From the NCBI GenBank assembly GCA_018366495.1, contig JAGZHZ010000027.1, positions 1 through 29,221 on the forward strand: a stretch of DNA of 29,221 bases, in the 5' to 3' direction. Under the pieces are notes generated by a model. The model did no database searches and was not told where the DNA came from. It saw only the letters and a list, made by a program, of their open reading frames with translations. The position numbers were made by a program, and so were the translations under genes. The stretch is from Clostridiales bacterium (GTDB taxonomy: Bacteria > Bacillota > Clostridia > Lachnospirales > Lachnospiraceae). Below, piece after piece: positions 1 to 7,452 of the stretch (positions are counted from its first letter, which is position 1; each line of letters begins with the position of its first letter).

Positions 1-1
1 A

Positions 2-97
2 TCGCAAGTTAATTTTAACACAAAAAGAGGACCTTTCGTTCATTTTGAACGAAAAGTCCTCTTTTTTCATAGAGACTGTTATTTCACAGCCCCTTTT
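2..97. repeat. left copy of a 96-bp perfect inverted repeat
   Basis: Bases 2-97 are the exact reverse complement of 29126-29221; pairing stops at 98 (T) against 29125 (G). The right copy reaches the last base of the window, so the true repeat may be longer. It holds a strong hairpin (26-62) and the sequence GGGGCTGTGAAATAACAGTC, read on the minus strand. Each copy lies downstream of an outward-facing gene, so both have the same orientation relative to the transcript that enters them. It has no coding capacity. Best reading: a dispersed intergenic terminator repeat or small non-autonomous element. Confidence 0.95.
22..67. terminator. bidirectional intrinsic terminator in the left repeat
   Basis: Stem AGAGGAC (26-32) with GTCCTCT (56-62), one C-A mismatch, then TTTCGTTCA (34-42) with TGAACGAAA (46-54), and a three-base TTT loop. 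An A run lies on the left and a T run on the right, so it can act in both directions. On the minus strand it would back up termination of the yprB-like gene; on the plus strand it would stop a transcript entering from outside the window. Confidence 0.85.
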
Positions 98-192
98 TTA
101 TGTGTTCCTTACGGCGCACGTTTCTGGTTTTTGAAAAGAAAAAAATGGGCTATCTCAAAATTGTTAAAAAATAAACAGAAAATATAGATAAA

Positions 193-218
193 AATAGTTT
201 GTTAAATAAACAACTATT
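193..218 (-). terminator. AT-rich hairpin downstream of the yprB-like gene
   Basis: AATAG (193-197) pairs with CTATT (214-218) and continues as TTGTT/AACAA with one bulged T. Read on the minus strand it is followed by a T run. It is weakly paired and may be a first terminator before the strong one at 22-67. The stretch 98-273 holds no gene. It also has an AAATTGC/GCAATTT hairpin (221-247) and an isolated extended -10 look-alike (258-266), neither of which can be assigned a role. Confidence 0.4.
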
Positions 219-273
219 TCAAATTGCTTATTTTTTCTATGCAATTTATAAAGAGTATGATATACTGTATCTA

Positions 274-1347
274 TCATTGTAAAAACAGATTTTGAATATA
301 AGAGAGAAAGCGTCTGGTGTCGGACAAGATTTCTTCTCTGTATTCAAAGAAAAAAACGGGAGCATGGTATTGATCCTGAAAAGAAGGTTCAAAAAAACAC
401 TTTTTTTGAGGCAGAAAACGGCCTGTTTTGGATACATAACATTCTTCTGGCTTTGCAGGACGCCGGTGACGGCGATCCACATAGGAAGACAGACTTTTAT
501 GGATGACGCGTTCTTCCATAGGAAGATAGTCATAATTTTTATAGTCAGGGAAATAATGCTTCAGCGCAGTGCAAATTCCATAGATTAGAAAATGGCATTC
601 CTGTTCTCTGGCGGAAAAAGCTCCATATGAATTTTGAAAAGAAACAGGCAGAGGAAGTATATATGGCAAAGTGACTGACACTTTCAGTGCAAATCCGTGA
701 ACAGGATCTTCAATCGGAAGCACATTTTTGAGAGAAAAATTTCCTTCTTTTAAAGCATGATAGGAGAGAAGGGGAACAATCGCTGCCATGCCGGTCAGAT
801 CTTCACGATTATGGAGAAAAAGAGCTTCTTCCAACTGAGGCGAAGGTTCTTTCTGATATGCATCATAAACGGAGATCAGCTGTTTTCCGCTGTAGGCGTC
901 AAAACGGTGAATATCGAGATACTGTTCTAAATAGTTCTGTGTGAGTTTTTCAAGTTTCAGAAGTTGTTTCAGCGGGCGGATATTCTGATACAGGTCAAAT
1001 TCAGAAAGACCAGAAAGAGGACAGAGCAGATGAAGCTGTCGGCAGCGTTCCAAAATAAAGGGAAGATCAAAACGCCTTCCATTAAAATGAATCATTGTCT
1101 GATAGGGGGTGCAGAAAGAAAAGAAACAATCTAAGATAGAAGATTCCTCAGATTTTTTCTGGGCAAGCCACTGGTGGCAGTGCCAGGAATTATCTTTCAA
1201 AAAGAACACGCCTATCAGATAAATATAGGAATTTTTTGGAGAGAGGCCTGTCGTCTCAATATCAAAGAAAAAAGAAGAATGCAAATCCGGCAATTCGTGA
1301 AAAACGGGAGAAGTATTCAGATTTAAAAGTTGTTTCGTGACTTTCAT
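274..1347 (-). CDS. RNase H-like 3'-5' exonuclease domain protein, YprB family
   Basis: 357 residues. The fold is a DEDD-type exonuclease/RNase H-like domain: ExoI motif DIETTGL with Asp29 and Glu31, ExoII HFNGRRFDLPF with Asp94, and ExoIII HNREDL with His179 and Asp183. YprB-family proteins carry this domain and are thought to process nucleic acid; the substrate is not known. The start at 1347 is chosen because AAAGGA sits about 8 bases upstream; an in-frame ATG 51 bases earlier has no ribosome site. There is no signal peptide or membrane segment. It faces away from the Rnf operon, and its transcript should end in the hairpins at 193-218 and 22-67. The C-terminal half has no motif I recognise. 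Confidence 0.8.
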   Translation of the reverse strand: MKVTKQLLNLNTSPVFHELPDLHSSFFFDIETTGLSPKNSYIYLIGVFFLKDNSWHCHQWLAQKKSEESSILDCFFSFCTPYQTMIHFNGRRFDLPFILERCRQLHLLCPLSGLSEFDLYQNIRPLKQLLKLEKLTQNYLEQYLDIHRFDAYSGKQLISVYDAYQKEPSPQLEEALFLHNREDLTGMAAIVPLLSYHALKEGNFSLKNVLPIEDPVHGFALKVSVTLPYILPLPVSFQNSYGAFSAREQECHFLIYGICTALKHYFPDYKNYDYLPMEERVIHKSLSSYVDRRHRRPAKPEECYVSKTGRFLPQKKCFFEPSFQDQYHAPVFFFEYREEILSDTRRFLSYIQNLFLQ

Positions 1348-1372
1348 AAAAAAATCCTTTCTAAAATTCAAA

Positions 1373-1419
1373 TATAATAATTGTATACCAAAATTCATCT
1401 ACAGTGTATACTTATTATA
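1373..1419. promoter_or_regulatory. divergent promoter region with a long inverted repeat
   Basis: Left arm 1373-1388 (TATAATAATTGTATAC) and right arm 1406-1419 (GTATACTTATTATA) pair over 14 bp with a two-base bulge, around a 17-base centre. Each arm contains a TATAAT: 1373-1378 on plus and 1414-1419 on minus. The minus one is placed to serve the yprB-like gene and the plus one the fused CmpB-RnfC gene. Neither has a good -35, so activator dependence is possible. The symmetry also suits a dimeric repressor. Confidence 0.5.
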
Positions 1420-1462
1420 CCTGATTTTTAAAAATAAGGGGAAACGGAGCAATAGAAAAAAA

Positions 1463-1494
1463 AGAAAGGATACGGAATAGCCGTAAGTAAAACA
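1463..1494 (+). promoter_or_regulatory. ribosome site separated from the start codon by a hairpin
   Basis: The only good Shine-Dalgarno sequence, AGAAAGGA (1463-1470), lies 24 bases before the ATG at 1495, too far for normal use. The bases between contain TACGG-AATAG-CCGTA (1471-1485), a five-base-pair hairpin. Folding it out leaves 9 bases (1486-1494) between site and start, a normal distance. Confidence 0.4.
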
Positions 1495-3726
1495 ATGTGG
1501 GATTTAAAGATTGGCGGAATAGCATGTTACAATTTATTGAATTGGTTTTTTATCTACAGTTTTTTTGGATGGATTTGGGAGAGTTTATACGTATCATGGA
1601 AAGAAAAACGGCTGGTAAACAGAGGATATGTGACAGGACCCGTTGTGACAATCTATGGTGCAGGCGCAATTTTGATTTATTTAATTTTCTATACTCTTCC
1701 ACGCAGTCCGATTTTTCTGTTTTTTGGAGGAATGGCAGTTACTACGCTGCTGGAATATCTGACTTCTGTTGTGATGGAGTGGGTTTTTCACACAAGCTGG
1801 TGGGACTACAGTGAAAAAAAGTTTAATTTTCAGGGAAGAGTTTGTCTGGAAAGTTCTATATGCTGGGGATTTTTTACGGTAGTAATGATGTTTGTTCTTC
1901 ATCCTTTTGTGGAATGGATTGTAATGCAGTATTCTGTAGAAAAAGGAAGAAGACTGGTGTCAGCGGCTCTGGTGATCTATGGAATCGATTTTACTCTTTC
2001 TACTATTTCAGCGGCAAACCTGGGACAAAAGATAAGGCGGCTGGAAGAATTGCTGTGTGAATACAGCGAAGCGATTCAAAAATCCAGAATTTATACATCG
2101 GCAGAAGAATGGATGGAAAAGCTGGAAAGTTACACAGGGGCTTTTACACGAAAGAATATTCAGGAAAAAATAGAATGGTATCAGAAGGCTATGTTGGAAA
2201 AAATAGAGCATTTTGGAGTTTTGGAATACCGAAATGAATTGAAGCAGAAACTTCAGAGTGTATCAGAGCAATGCGAAAAAATGGTGGAAAAAGAAGATCT
2301 GCCTTTAAAACGATGGATGCGGGCATATCCATATCTGGAAGAATTTGGGGAAATCAGAAAAAAGATACATTTATTTAAAAATAAAGAGGAAAGAAGGTAT
2401 GGCAAAATGGAACGATTCACTTTTAGAGGAGGAATCCATCCATATGATGGAAAAGATTTGTCAAAGGATAAGCCGATCCGAAACGTACTGCCAAAAGGAG
2501 AACTGGCATATCTCGTGTCACAGCATATCGGGGCGCCGGCAGTTCCAATTGTGAAAAAAGGGGATCACATTCTGGTGGGGCAGAAAATAGCAGAAGCAGG
2601 AGGATTTGTCTCAGCGCCGATTCACGCGTCCGTCTCAGGAACAGTGAAGGGAATAGAGCCCCGACTGACAACGACAGGTACGATGTGCAATGCGATTATT
2701 GTGGAGAACGACGGATTGTATGAATCAGTAGAATTTGAAAAGAGAGAGTCTCTGGATAATCTGAGTCCAAAGCAGATTATTCAGATCATACAGGAAGCCG
2801 GAATTGTCGGAATGGGAGGCGCAGGATTTCCGACTCATGTAAAACTATCTCCGAAAGAACCAGAAAAAATTGAATATATTATTGCAAATTGTTCAGAATG
2901 TGAGCCATATCTGACGTCAGACTACAGGAGGATGATTGAAAATCCTGAGATGGTTGTGGGAGGCGTGCGCGCTGTCCTGAAGATTTTTCCGCAGGCAAGA
3001 GGGATTATTGCGGTGGAAGATAACAAAAAGGATGCGGCAGAAACTTTGCGCAGACAGATTCAGCCAGAAGATCATATAGAAGTGATGGAATTGAAGACAA
3101 AATATCCGCAGGGAGCAGAACGGCAGTTGATTTATGCAGTCACTGGCAGAGCAATCAATTCCTCTATGCTTCCGGCAGATGCAGGATGTATTGTCAACAA
3201 CTGCGATACGATCTGTTCTATCTACCGTGCAGTGTATGAAGGACGCCCTTTGATGCACCGAATTGTGACAGTGACAGGAGATGCGATTGCAAATCCCCAG
3301 AATTTCTGTATCTGCACAGGAATGAATTACCATGAACTGATTGAGGAGGCTGGGGGATTTAAAGAAAAGCCTCAGAAGATTATCTCAGGGGGACCAATGA
3401 TGGGATTTGCACTGTATAATCTGGATGTTCCTGCCACAAAGACTTCTTCTGCGCTGCTTTGCATGACAAAAGACGAGGCAGCCCAATATGAACCAAGCGC
3501 TTGCATTAACTGCGGAAAATGCGTGGAGGTATGTCCGGGACGTGTGATTCCGGCAAGACTGGCTGATTTTGCAGAGCGCCATGATGAAAAAATGTTCTTG
3601 AAATATGATGGAATGGAATGCTGTGAATGCGGATGCTGCAGTTATATCTGCCCGGCAAAACGCCATCTGACACAGTCGATTAAATCTATGAGAAAGATTA
3701 TTCTCGGCAAGCGGAAAAAGAAATAA
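1495..3726 (+). CDS. rnfC: fusion of a CmpB-type membrane protein and Rnf complex subunit RnfC
   Basis: 743 residues in one open frame. Residues 1-172 have about five hydrophobic segments and match the PF06541 (CmpB, 'putative ABC-transporter type IV') pattern, including the FGWIWES motif. Residues 175-304 are charged and probably helical. From Met305 on it is a normal-length RnfC of 439 residues: TFRGGIHPYDGKDLSKD start, the GMGGAGFPTHVK nucleotide/FMN motif, and two [4Fe-4S] motifs at Cys670/673/676/680 and Cys709/712/715/719. RnfC is the NADH-oxidoreductase subunit on the cytoplasmic face of the Rnf complex. It heads the operon rnfCDGEAB. Met305 (2407) has its own ribosome site, so a free RnfC may also be made. 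Other Rnf operons start with rnfC alone; the fusion could be real, an old operon junction that lost its stop, or a sequencing error. Confidence 0.85.
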   Translation: MWDLKIGGIACYNLLNWFFIYSFFGWIWESLYVSWKEKRLVNRGYVTGPVVTIYGAGAILIYLIFYTLPRSPIFLFFGGMAVTTLLEYLTSVVMEWVFHTSWWDYSEKKFNFQGRVCLESSICWGFFTVVMMFVLHPFVEWIVMQYSVEKGRRLVSAALVIYGIDFTLSTISAANLGQKIRRLEELLCEYSEAIQKSRIYTSAEEWMEKLESYTGAFTRKNIQEKIEWYQKAMLEKIEHFGVLEYRNELKQKLQSVSEQCEKMVEKEDLPLKRWMRAYPYLEEFGEIRKKIHLFKNKEERRYGKMERFTFRGGIHPYDGKDLSKDKPIRNVLPKGELAYLVSQHIGAPAVPIVKKGDHILVGQKIAEAGGFVSAPIHASVSGTVKGIEPRLTTTGTMCNAIIVENDGLYESVEFEKRESLDNLSPKQIIQIIQEAGIVGMGGAGFPTHVKLSPKEPEKIEYIIANCSECEPYLTSDYRRMIENPEMVVGGVRAVLKIFPQARGIIAVEDNKKDAAETLRRQIQPEDHIEVMELKTKYPQGAERQLIYAVTGRAINSSMLPADAGCIVNNCDTICSIYRAVYEGRPLMHRIVTVTGDAIANPQNFCICTGMNYHELIEEAGGFKEKPQKIISGGPMMGFALYNLDVPATKTSSALLCMTKDEAAQYEPSACINCGKCVEVCPGRVIPARLADFAERHDEKMFLKYDGMECCECGCCSYICPAKRHLTQSIKSMRKIILGKRKKK
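2386..2409 (+). promoter_or_regulatory. internal ribosome binding site and start codon for free RnfC
   Basis: GAGGA (2386-2390) and AGAAGG (2392-2397) lie 9 bases before the in-frame ATG at 2407, exactly where homologues of RnfC begin. An out-of-frame ATG at 2399 is too close to the site. This suggests that rnfC was, or still is, translated separately from the upstream membrane domain. Confidence 0.6.
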
Positions 3727-3749
3727 GAGATAGAAGGGAGAACAAAAAT

Positions 3750-4682
3750 ATGGGTGAGTTATTTCATGTCTCATCGAATCCTCACATCCGTGCTTCTCAT
3801 ACGACAGGAAGGATTATGATGACTGTGCTGATCGCATTGATGCCTGCGGCCGTTTTTGGAATTTTTAATTTTGGAATGGATGCGCCGGTCACGATTCTGC
3901 TTTCCATGGCATCATGTGTGGCGACAGAATATATTTATGAGAAACTGATGCACAAGAAAATTACAATCTCAGATTGCAGTGCAGCTGTGACAGGATTGCT
4001 GCTGGCGCTGAATCTTCCGGCATCTGTGCCGTGGTGGATTCCTGTTTTAGGCGGAATTTTTGCAATTTTGATCGTGAAGCAGTTATTTGGAGGGCTGGGT
4101 CAGAACTTTATGAATCCTGCTCTGACAGCACGATGCTTTCTGCTGATCTCATTTACAGGCAGAATGACAACGTTTACATATGACGGGATCGCCGGAGCAA
4201 CGCCTCTTGGACTGTTGAAAAGCGGGGAATCTGTCGATGTTTTGAGTATGTTTTTAGGAACGACAGGAGGGGCAATCGGAGAGACATCGACACTGGCTAT
4301 TTTGATCGGGGCAGCTTTCCTGCTGTGGAAAAAAGTGATTTCTCTGCGTATTCCAGGAATGCACCTGGGAGTGTTTGCTATCTTTGTGATTTTGTTCGGC
4401 GGTCATGGATTGGACTTGTCTTACCTCGCCGCACAGTTATGTGGAGGCGGATTAATGCTGGCAGCATTTTTTATGGCGACAGACTATGTAACTTCACCGA
4501 TCACAAAGAAAGGGCAGCTGATCTATGGAGGTATACTTGGAATCCTGACAGGATTATTCCGAATTTTCGGAAACTCTGTGGAGGGTGTATCGTATGCCAT
4601 CATTTTTTCAAATCTCTTGGTTCCTTTGATTGATCGAGTGACAATTCCGAAGGCATTTGGAAAAGGAGGCGAAAAACATTGA
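3750..4682 (+). CDS. rnfD: Rnf complex membrane subunit RnfD
   Basis: 310 residues with many hydrophobic segments. RnfD is an integral membrane subunit carrying a covalently bound FMN and shares ancestry with NqrB. The flavin-linking threonine is expected in the motif seen here as GIAGATPLG, Thr151; NPALTARCF upstream is also typical. The start has GAAGGGAG at good spacing, 23 bases after the rnfC stop. The 3' end overlaps rnfG by four bases. With RnfA, B, C, E and G it forms the ferredoxin:NAD+ oxidoreductase that pumps Na+ or H+ across the cytoplasmic membrane. The length is normal. Confidence 0.95.
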   Translation: MGELFHVSSNPHIRASHTTGRIMMTVLIALMPAAVFGIFNFGMDAPVTILLSMASCVATEYIYEKLMHKKITISDCSAAVTGLLLALNLPASVPWWIPVLGGIFAILIVKQLFGGLGQNFMNPALTARCFLLISFTGRMTTFTYDGIAGATPLGLLKSGESVDVLSMFLGTTGGAIGETSTLAILIGAAFLLWKKVISLRIPGMHLGVFAIFVILFGGHGLDLSYLAAQLCGGGLMLAAFFMATDYVTSPITKKGQLIYGGILGILTGLFRIFGNSVEGVSYAIIFSNLLVPLIDRVTIPKAFGKGGEKH

Positions 4683-5305
4683 AGAAAATCATAAAAGATA
4701 CGTTTGTTTTAATGGTTATTACCTTAGTTTCCGGATTGCTCCTGGGTATGGTGTATGAAGTCACGAAAGATCCGATCAAAAAACAAGAGGAAGAACAGAA
4801 AATTGCAGCATATCAGAAGGTATTTGAAGATGCAGAAACATTTGAAAAAACAGAGGATCAGGAAGCAACAGACCAGATGATTGCAGAATCTTTAAAAAAA
4901 GCAGAACTGGAAGGAAAGGCGCAGATTGATGAAGTGCTGAAAGCGGTCTCAAAAGACGGAAATACGCTCGGCGCTGTAATGCAGATCACATCGAAAGAAG
5001 GATACGGCGGAGATATCTGCTTTACTGTCGGAATTCAGAACGACGGGACGGTAAATGGAATTTCAATTTTATCAATTAGTGAGACAGCAGGACTTGGAAT
5101 GAAAGCAGATACAGAAGAATTCAGAAATCAGTTTGCAGGGAAAAAAGCAGATGCTTTTACATACACAAAGACAGGAGCAACGGCAGAAAATGAGATTGAT
5201 GCAATCAGCGGTGCTACTGTGACAACGAATGCGGTCACAAATGGCGTGAATGCAGGACTGAGCTTTTTCAGAACTTTAAGTGAAGGGGGCGTATTAGATG
5301 AATAA
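4679..5305 (+). CDS. rnfG: Rnf complex FMN-binding subunit RnfG
   Basis: 208 residues. One N-terminal membrane helix (about residues 7-27) is followed by an extracytoplasmic FMN-binding domain. The flavin attachment motif DAISGATVTT is intact with Thr180, and the ETAGLGMK segment is at 135-142. The start is a TTG overlapping the rnfD stop (TTGA, 4679-4682), preceded by AAAGGAGG at normal spacing, so translation is coupled to rnfD. No in-frame ATG lies near. Residues 35-90 are rich in Glu, Lys and Gln. It passes electrons between flavins on the outer face of the membrane. Confidence 0.95.
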   Translation: MKKIIKDTFVLMVITLVSGLLLGMVYEVTKDPIKKQEEEQKIAAYQKVFEDAETFEKTEDQEATDQMIAESLKKAELEGKAQIDEVLKAVSKDGNTLGAVMQITSKEGYGGDICFTVGIQNDGTVNGISILSISETAGLGMKADTEEFRNQFAGKKADAFTYTKTGATAENEIDAISGATVTTNAVTNGVNAGLSFFRTLSEGGVLDE

Positions 5306-5981
5306 GCCGATCGAACGTCTTTATAATGGAATTATAAAAGAAAATCCAACGTTTGTCCTGATGCTGGGGATGTGTCCGACCCTGGCAGTTACCACGTCAG
5401 CGATGAATGGACTGGGTATGGGTCTGACAACCATGGTGATTTTAGCGATGTCCAACATGATGATATCCATGCTCAGAAAAATTATTCCTGATGGAGTGCG
5501 TATGCCGGCATTTATTGTTGTTGTCGCTTCTTTTGTGACGATTGTGCAGTTTTTATTGCAGGCGTATCTTCCTTTCTTATATGACAGTCTTGGCATCTAT
5601 ATTCCTCTGATTGTTGTAAACTGTATTATTCTGGGAAGAGCAGAGGCGTACGCCTCTAAAAATCCGCCGGTTGCTTCCTTATTTGACGGGATAGGAATGG
5701 GACTTGGATTTACAGTAGGTCTGACTTCAATAGGTCTTGTCAGAGAACTGATCGGTGCAGGAACTGTTTTTGGAGCGCAGATTATGCCATCTTCTTACGA
5801 ACCAGTCACCATCTTTATCCTGGCTCCAGGCGCATTTTTAGTTCTTTCTATGCTGACAGCAGCACAGAATAAGATAAAAATGAAAGCGGCGCAAAAAGGA
5901 AAAGAGACAAAAATTGGATCAGGCTGTACAGGAACGTGTTCCTCCTGTTCTTCCTGCCCAAGCGGTAAAAAGACATCGTAG
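5298..5981 (+). CDS. rnfE: Rnf complex membrane subunit RnfE with a cysteine-rich tail
   Basis: 227 residues, about six membrane helices, normal RnfE core with the paired cysteine-containing helices (MLGMCPTLAV near residue 25 and VVNCIILGRAEAYA near 107) that bind the intramembrane iron-sulfur centre shared with RnfA. It starts 8 bases inside the end of rnfG. After the last helix comes a basic segment and a tail in which four Cys fall within 12 residues, spaced C-x3-C-x2-C-x2-C with Gly, Ser and Thr between. The tail is not needed for the known RnfE role and could bind a metal or cluster. The core call is secure; the tail has no known function to me. Confidence 0.93.
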   Translation: MNKPIERLYNGIIKENPTFVLMLGMCPTLAVTTSAMNGLGMGLTTMVILAMSNMMISMLRKIIPDGVRMPAFIVVVASFVTIVQFLLQAYLPFLYDSLGIYIPLIVVNCIILGRAEAYASKNPPVASLFDGIGMGLGFTVGLTSIGLVRELIGAGTVFGAQIMPSSYEPVTIFILAPGAFLVLSMLTAAQNKIKMKAAQKGKETKIGSGCTGTCSSCSSCPSGKKTS

Positions 5982-6004
5982 AAAACAGGAAGGGGGAAAG
6001 AAAA

Positions 6005-6580
6005 ATGCAGGAACTTTTAATGATCGGTATTGGAGCGGCATTTATCAACAATGTTGTACTCAGCCAGTTCTTAGGACTTTGTCCATTTTTAGGCGTTTCA
6101 AAAAAAGTAGAAACAGCTGCCGGAATGGGGGGAGCTGTTATATTTGTCATTACCATCTCCTCATTTATTACAGGATTGCTTTATGAATTTTTGCTGGAAC
6201 CTATGAATGTGACATATCTCCAGACAATCGTATTTATTCTGGTAATTGCAGCGCTTGTTCAGTTTGTGGAGATGTTTTTGAAAAAGGTAAGTCCTGGGCT
6301 TTATAATGCACTGGGAGTCTATCTGCCGCTGATCACAACAAACTGTGCCGTGCTTGGCGTTGCGCTGATTAATGTTCAAAAATCATACAGCCTGATTGAA
6401 GGAGTTGTAAATGGATTTGCGACAGCATTTGGATTTACGGTATCTATCATTTTAATGGCGGGGATTCGTGAAAAGACAGAGCACAATGATGTCCCGGCAG
6501 CATTTAAAGGATCGCCGATTGTTCTGCTGACAGCGTGCCTGATGGCAATCGCATTCTTTGGATTTTCAGGTCTAAAATAA
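6005..6580 (+). CDS. rnfA: Rnf complex membrane subunit RnfA
   Basis: 191 residues with about six membrane helices. The motif FLGLCPFLGVSKK near residue 25 and the second half TTNCAVLGVAL near residue 114 supply the two cysteines that, with those of RnfE, hold the intramembrane [2Fe-2S] centre known from Rnf and Nqr structures. RnfA and RnfE are homologous and insert with opposite topology. The start has GGAAGGGGG upstream, 23 bases after rnfE; rnfB follows after 12 bases. Length and motifs are normal. Confidence 0.95.
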   Translation: MQELLMIGIGAAFINNVVLSQFLGLCPFLGVSKKVETAAGMGGAVIFVITISSFITGLLYEFLLEPMNVTYLQTIVFILVIAALVQFVEMFLKKVSPGLYNALGVYLPLITTNCAVLGVALINVQKSYSLIEGVVNGFATAFGFTVSIILMAGIREKTEHNDVPAAFKGSPIVLLTACLMAIAFFGFSGLK

Positions 6581-6592
6581 GGAGGGACAAAG

Positions 6593-7384
6593 ATGAGTGT
6601 GGAAGGAATTCTTTTAGCTACGGTGATTGTTGGCGGTACGGGACTTCTTTTGGGATTGTTTCTGGGAGTTTTTGGAAAAAAATTCCAAGTAGAGACAAAT
6701 GAAAAAGCGGATGCAGTCAGAGATGTTCTTCCGGGCAATAACTGTGGCGGATGCGGATACGCAGGATGCAGTGCACTGGCAGAGGCCATCGTAAAAGGGG
6801 AAGCTCCGGTTGGAGGCTGCCCGGTTGGAGGAGCCTCGGTGGCAGCTCAGATCGGAAAGATTTTAGGAAAAGAAGTGGAAGAGAAAAAACGGATGACAGC
6901 AGCAGTAAAATGTGCCGGCACATGTGACAAGACATCGTTGCAGTATGATTACTATGGAACGAGAGACTGTGAAACGATGGCATTTATACCTGGAGGAGGA
7001 GCGAAACAATGTAAAGATGGATGTCTGGGATATGGAAGCTGTGTAAAAGCATGTTTGTTCGATGCTATCCATGTTGTGAATGGGGTTGCTGTGGTAGACC
7101 GTGAAAAGTGCAGGGCATGTGGGAAGTGTGCCGCAGTGTGTCCAAGGCATCTGATTGAGCTTATACCGTATGAAATGAATCATTTTGTACAGTGTTCTTC
7201 ACAAGAAAAAGGAAAAGCAGTGATGCAGTCATGTGAAGTGGGATGTATCGGATGCAAAAAATGTGAGAAGGTATGTCCTTCGGACGCTGTAACAGTAGAA
7301 AATAATGTGGCACATATTGATCCTGAAAAATGTACGAACTGTGGGGCATGTGCAGAGGTCTGCCCAAGAAAAATTATTTTTTAA
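6593..7384 (+). CDS. rnfB: Rnf complex ferredoxin-oxidising subunit RnfB
   Basis: 263 residues. An N-terminal membrane helix (about 5-27) anchors it. It is followed by the four-cysteine cluster motif Cys51-x2-Cys54-x4-Cys59 with Cys76. Ferredoxin-type motifs follow: Cys140/144/150/154, Cys173/176/179/183, Cys214 with 218/221/224/228, and Cys247/250/253/257. RnfB takes electrons from reduced ferredoxin at the cytoplasmic face. It is the last rnf gene; AAGGAGG lies just upstream. No clear terminator follows before the next gene, so some transcripts may run on into the nucleotidyltransferase gene. Confidence 0.95.
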   Translation: MSVEGILLATVIVGGTGLLLGLFLGVFGKKFQVETNEKADAVRDVLPGNNCGGCGYAGCSALAEAIVKGEAPVGGCPVGGASVAAQIGKILGKEVEEKKRMTAAVKCAGTCDKTSLQYDYYGTRDCETMAFIPGGGAKQCKDGCLGYGSCVKACLFDAIHVVNGVAVVDREKCRACGKCAAVCPRHLIELIPYEMNHFVQCSSQEKGKAVMQSCEVGCIGCKKCEKVCPSDAVTVENNVAHIDPEKCTNCGACAEVCPRKIIF

Positions 7385-7414
7385 CAGAATTTTATCAAAA
7401 ATATGCGAAAGATA

Positions 7415-7423
7415 TGATATAAT
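7415..7423 (+). promoter_or_regulatory. extended -10 promoter of the nucleotidyltransferase gene
   Basis: TGATATAAT is a TGn-TATAAT extended -10, 29 bases before the start codon. No good -35 is visible, as is common for extended -10 promoters. Confidence 0.55.
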
Positions 7424-7452
7424 AAAAAAAAAAGAGACAGATGGAGGAAAAA

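Noticed and set aside
258..588. Plus-strand promoter look-alike (TGATATACT) and a 98-codon frame antisense to the yprB-like gene
   Set aside because: No -35, no ribosome site, and the frame is explained as the reverse shadow of a clear gene.
1348..1398. Earlier ATG for the yprB-like protein
   Set aside because: No ribosome site, and the extra 17 residues are encoded by AT-rich promoter-like DNA; ATG 1347 has AAAGGA.
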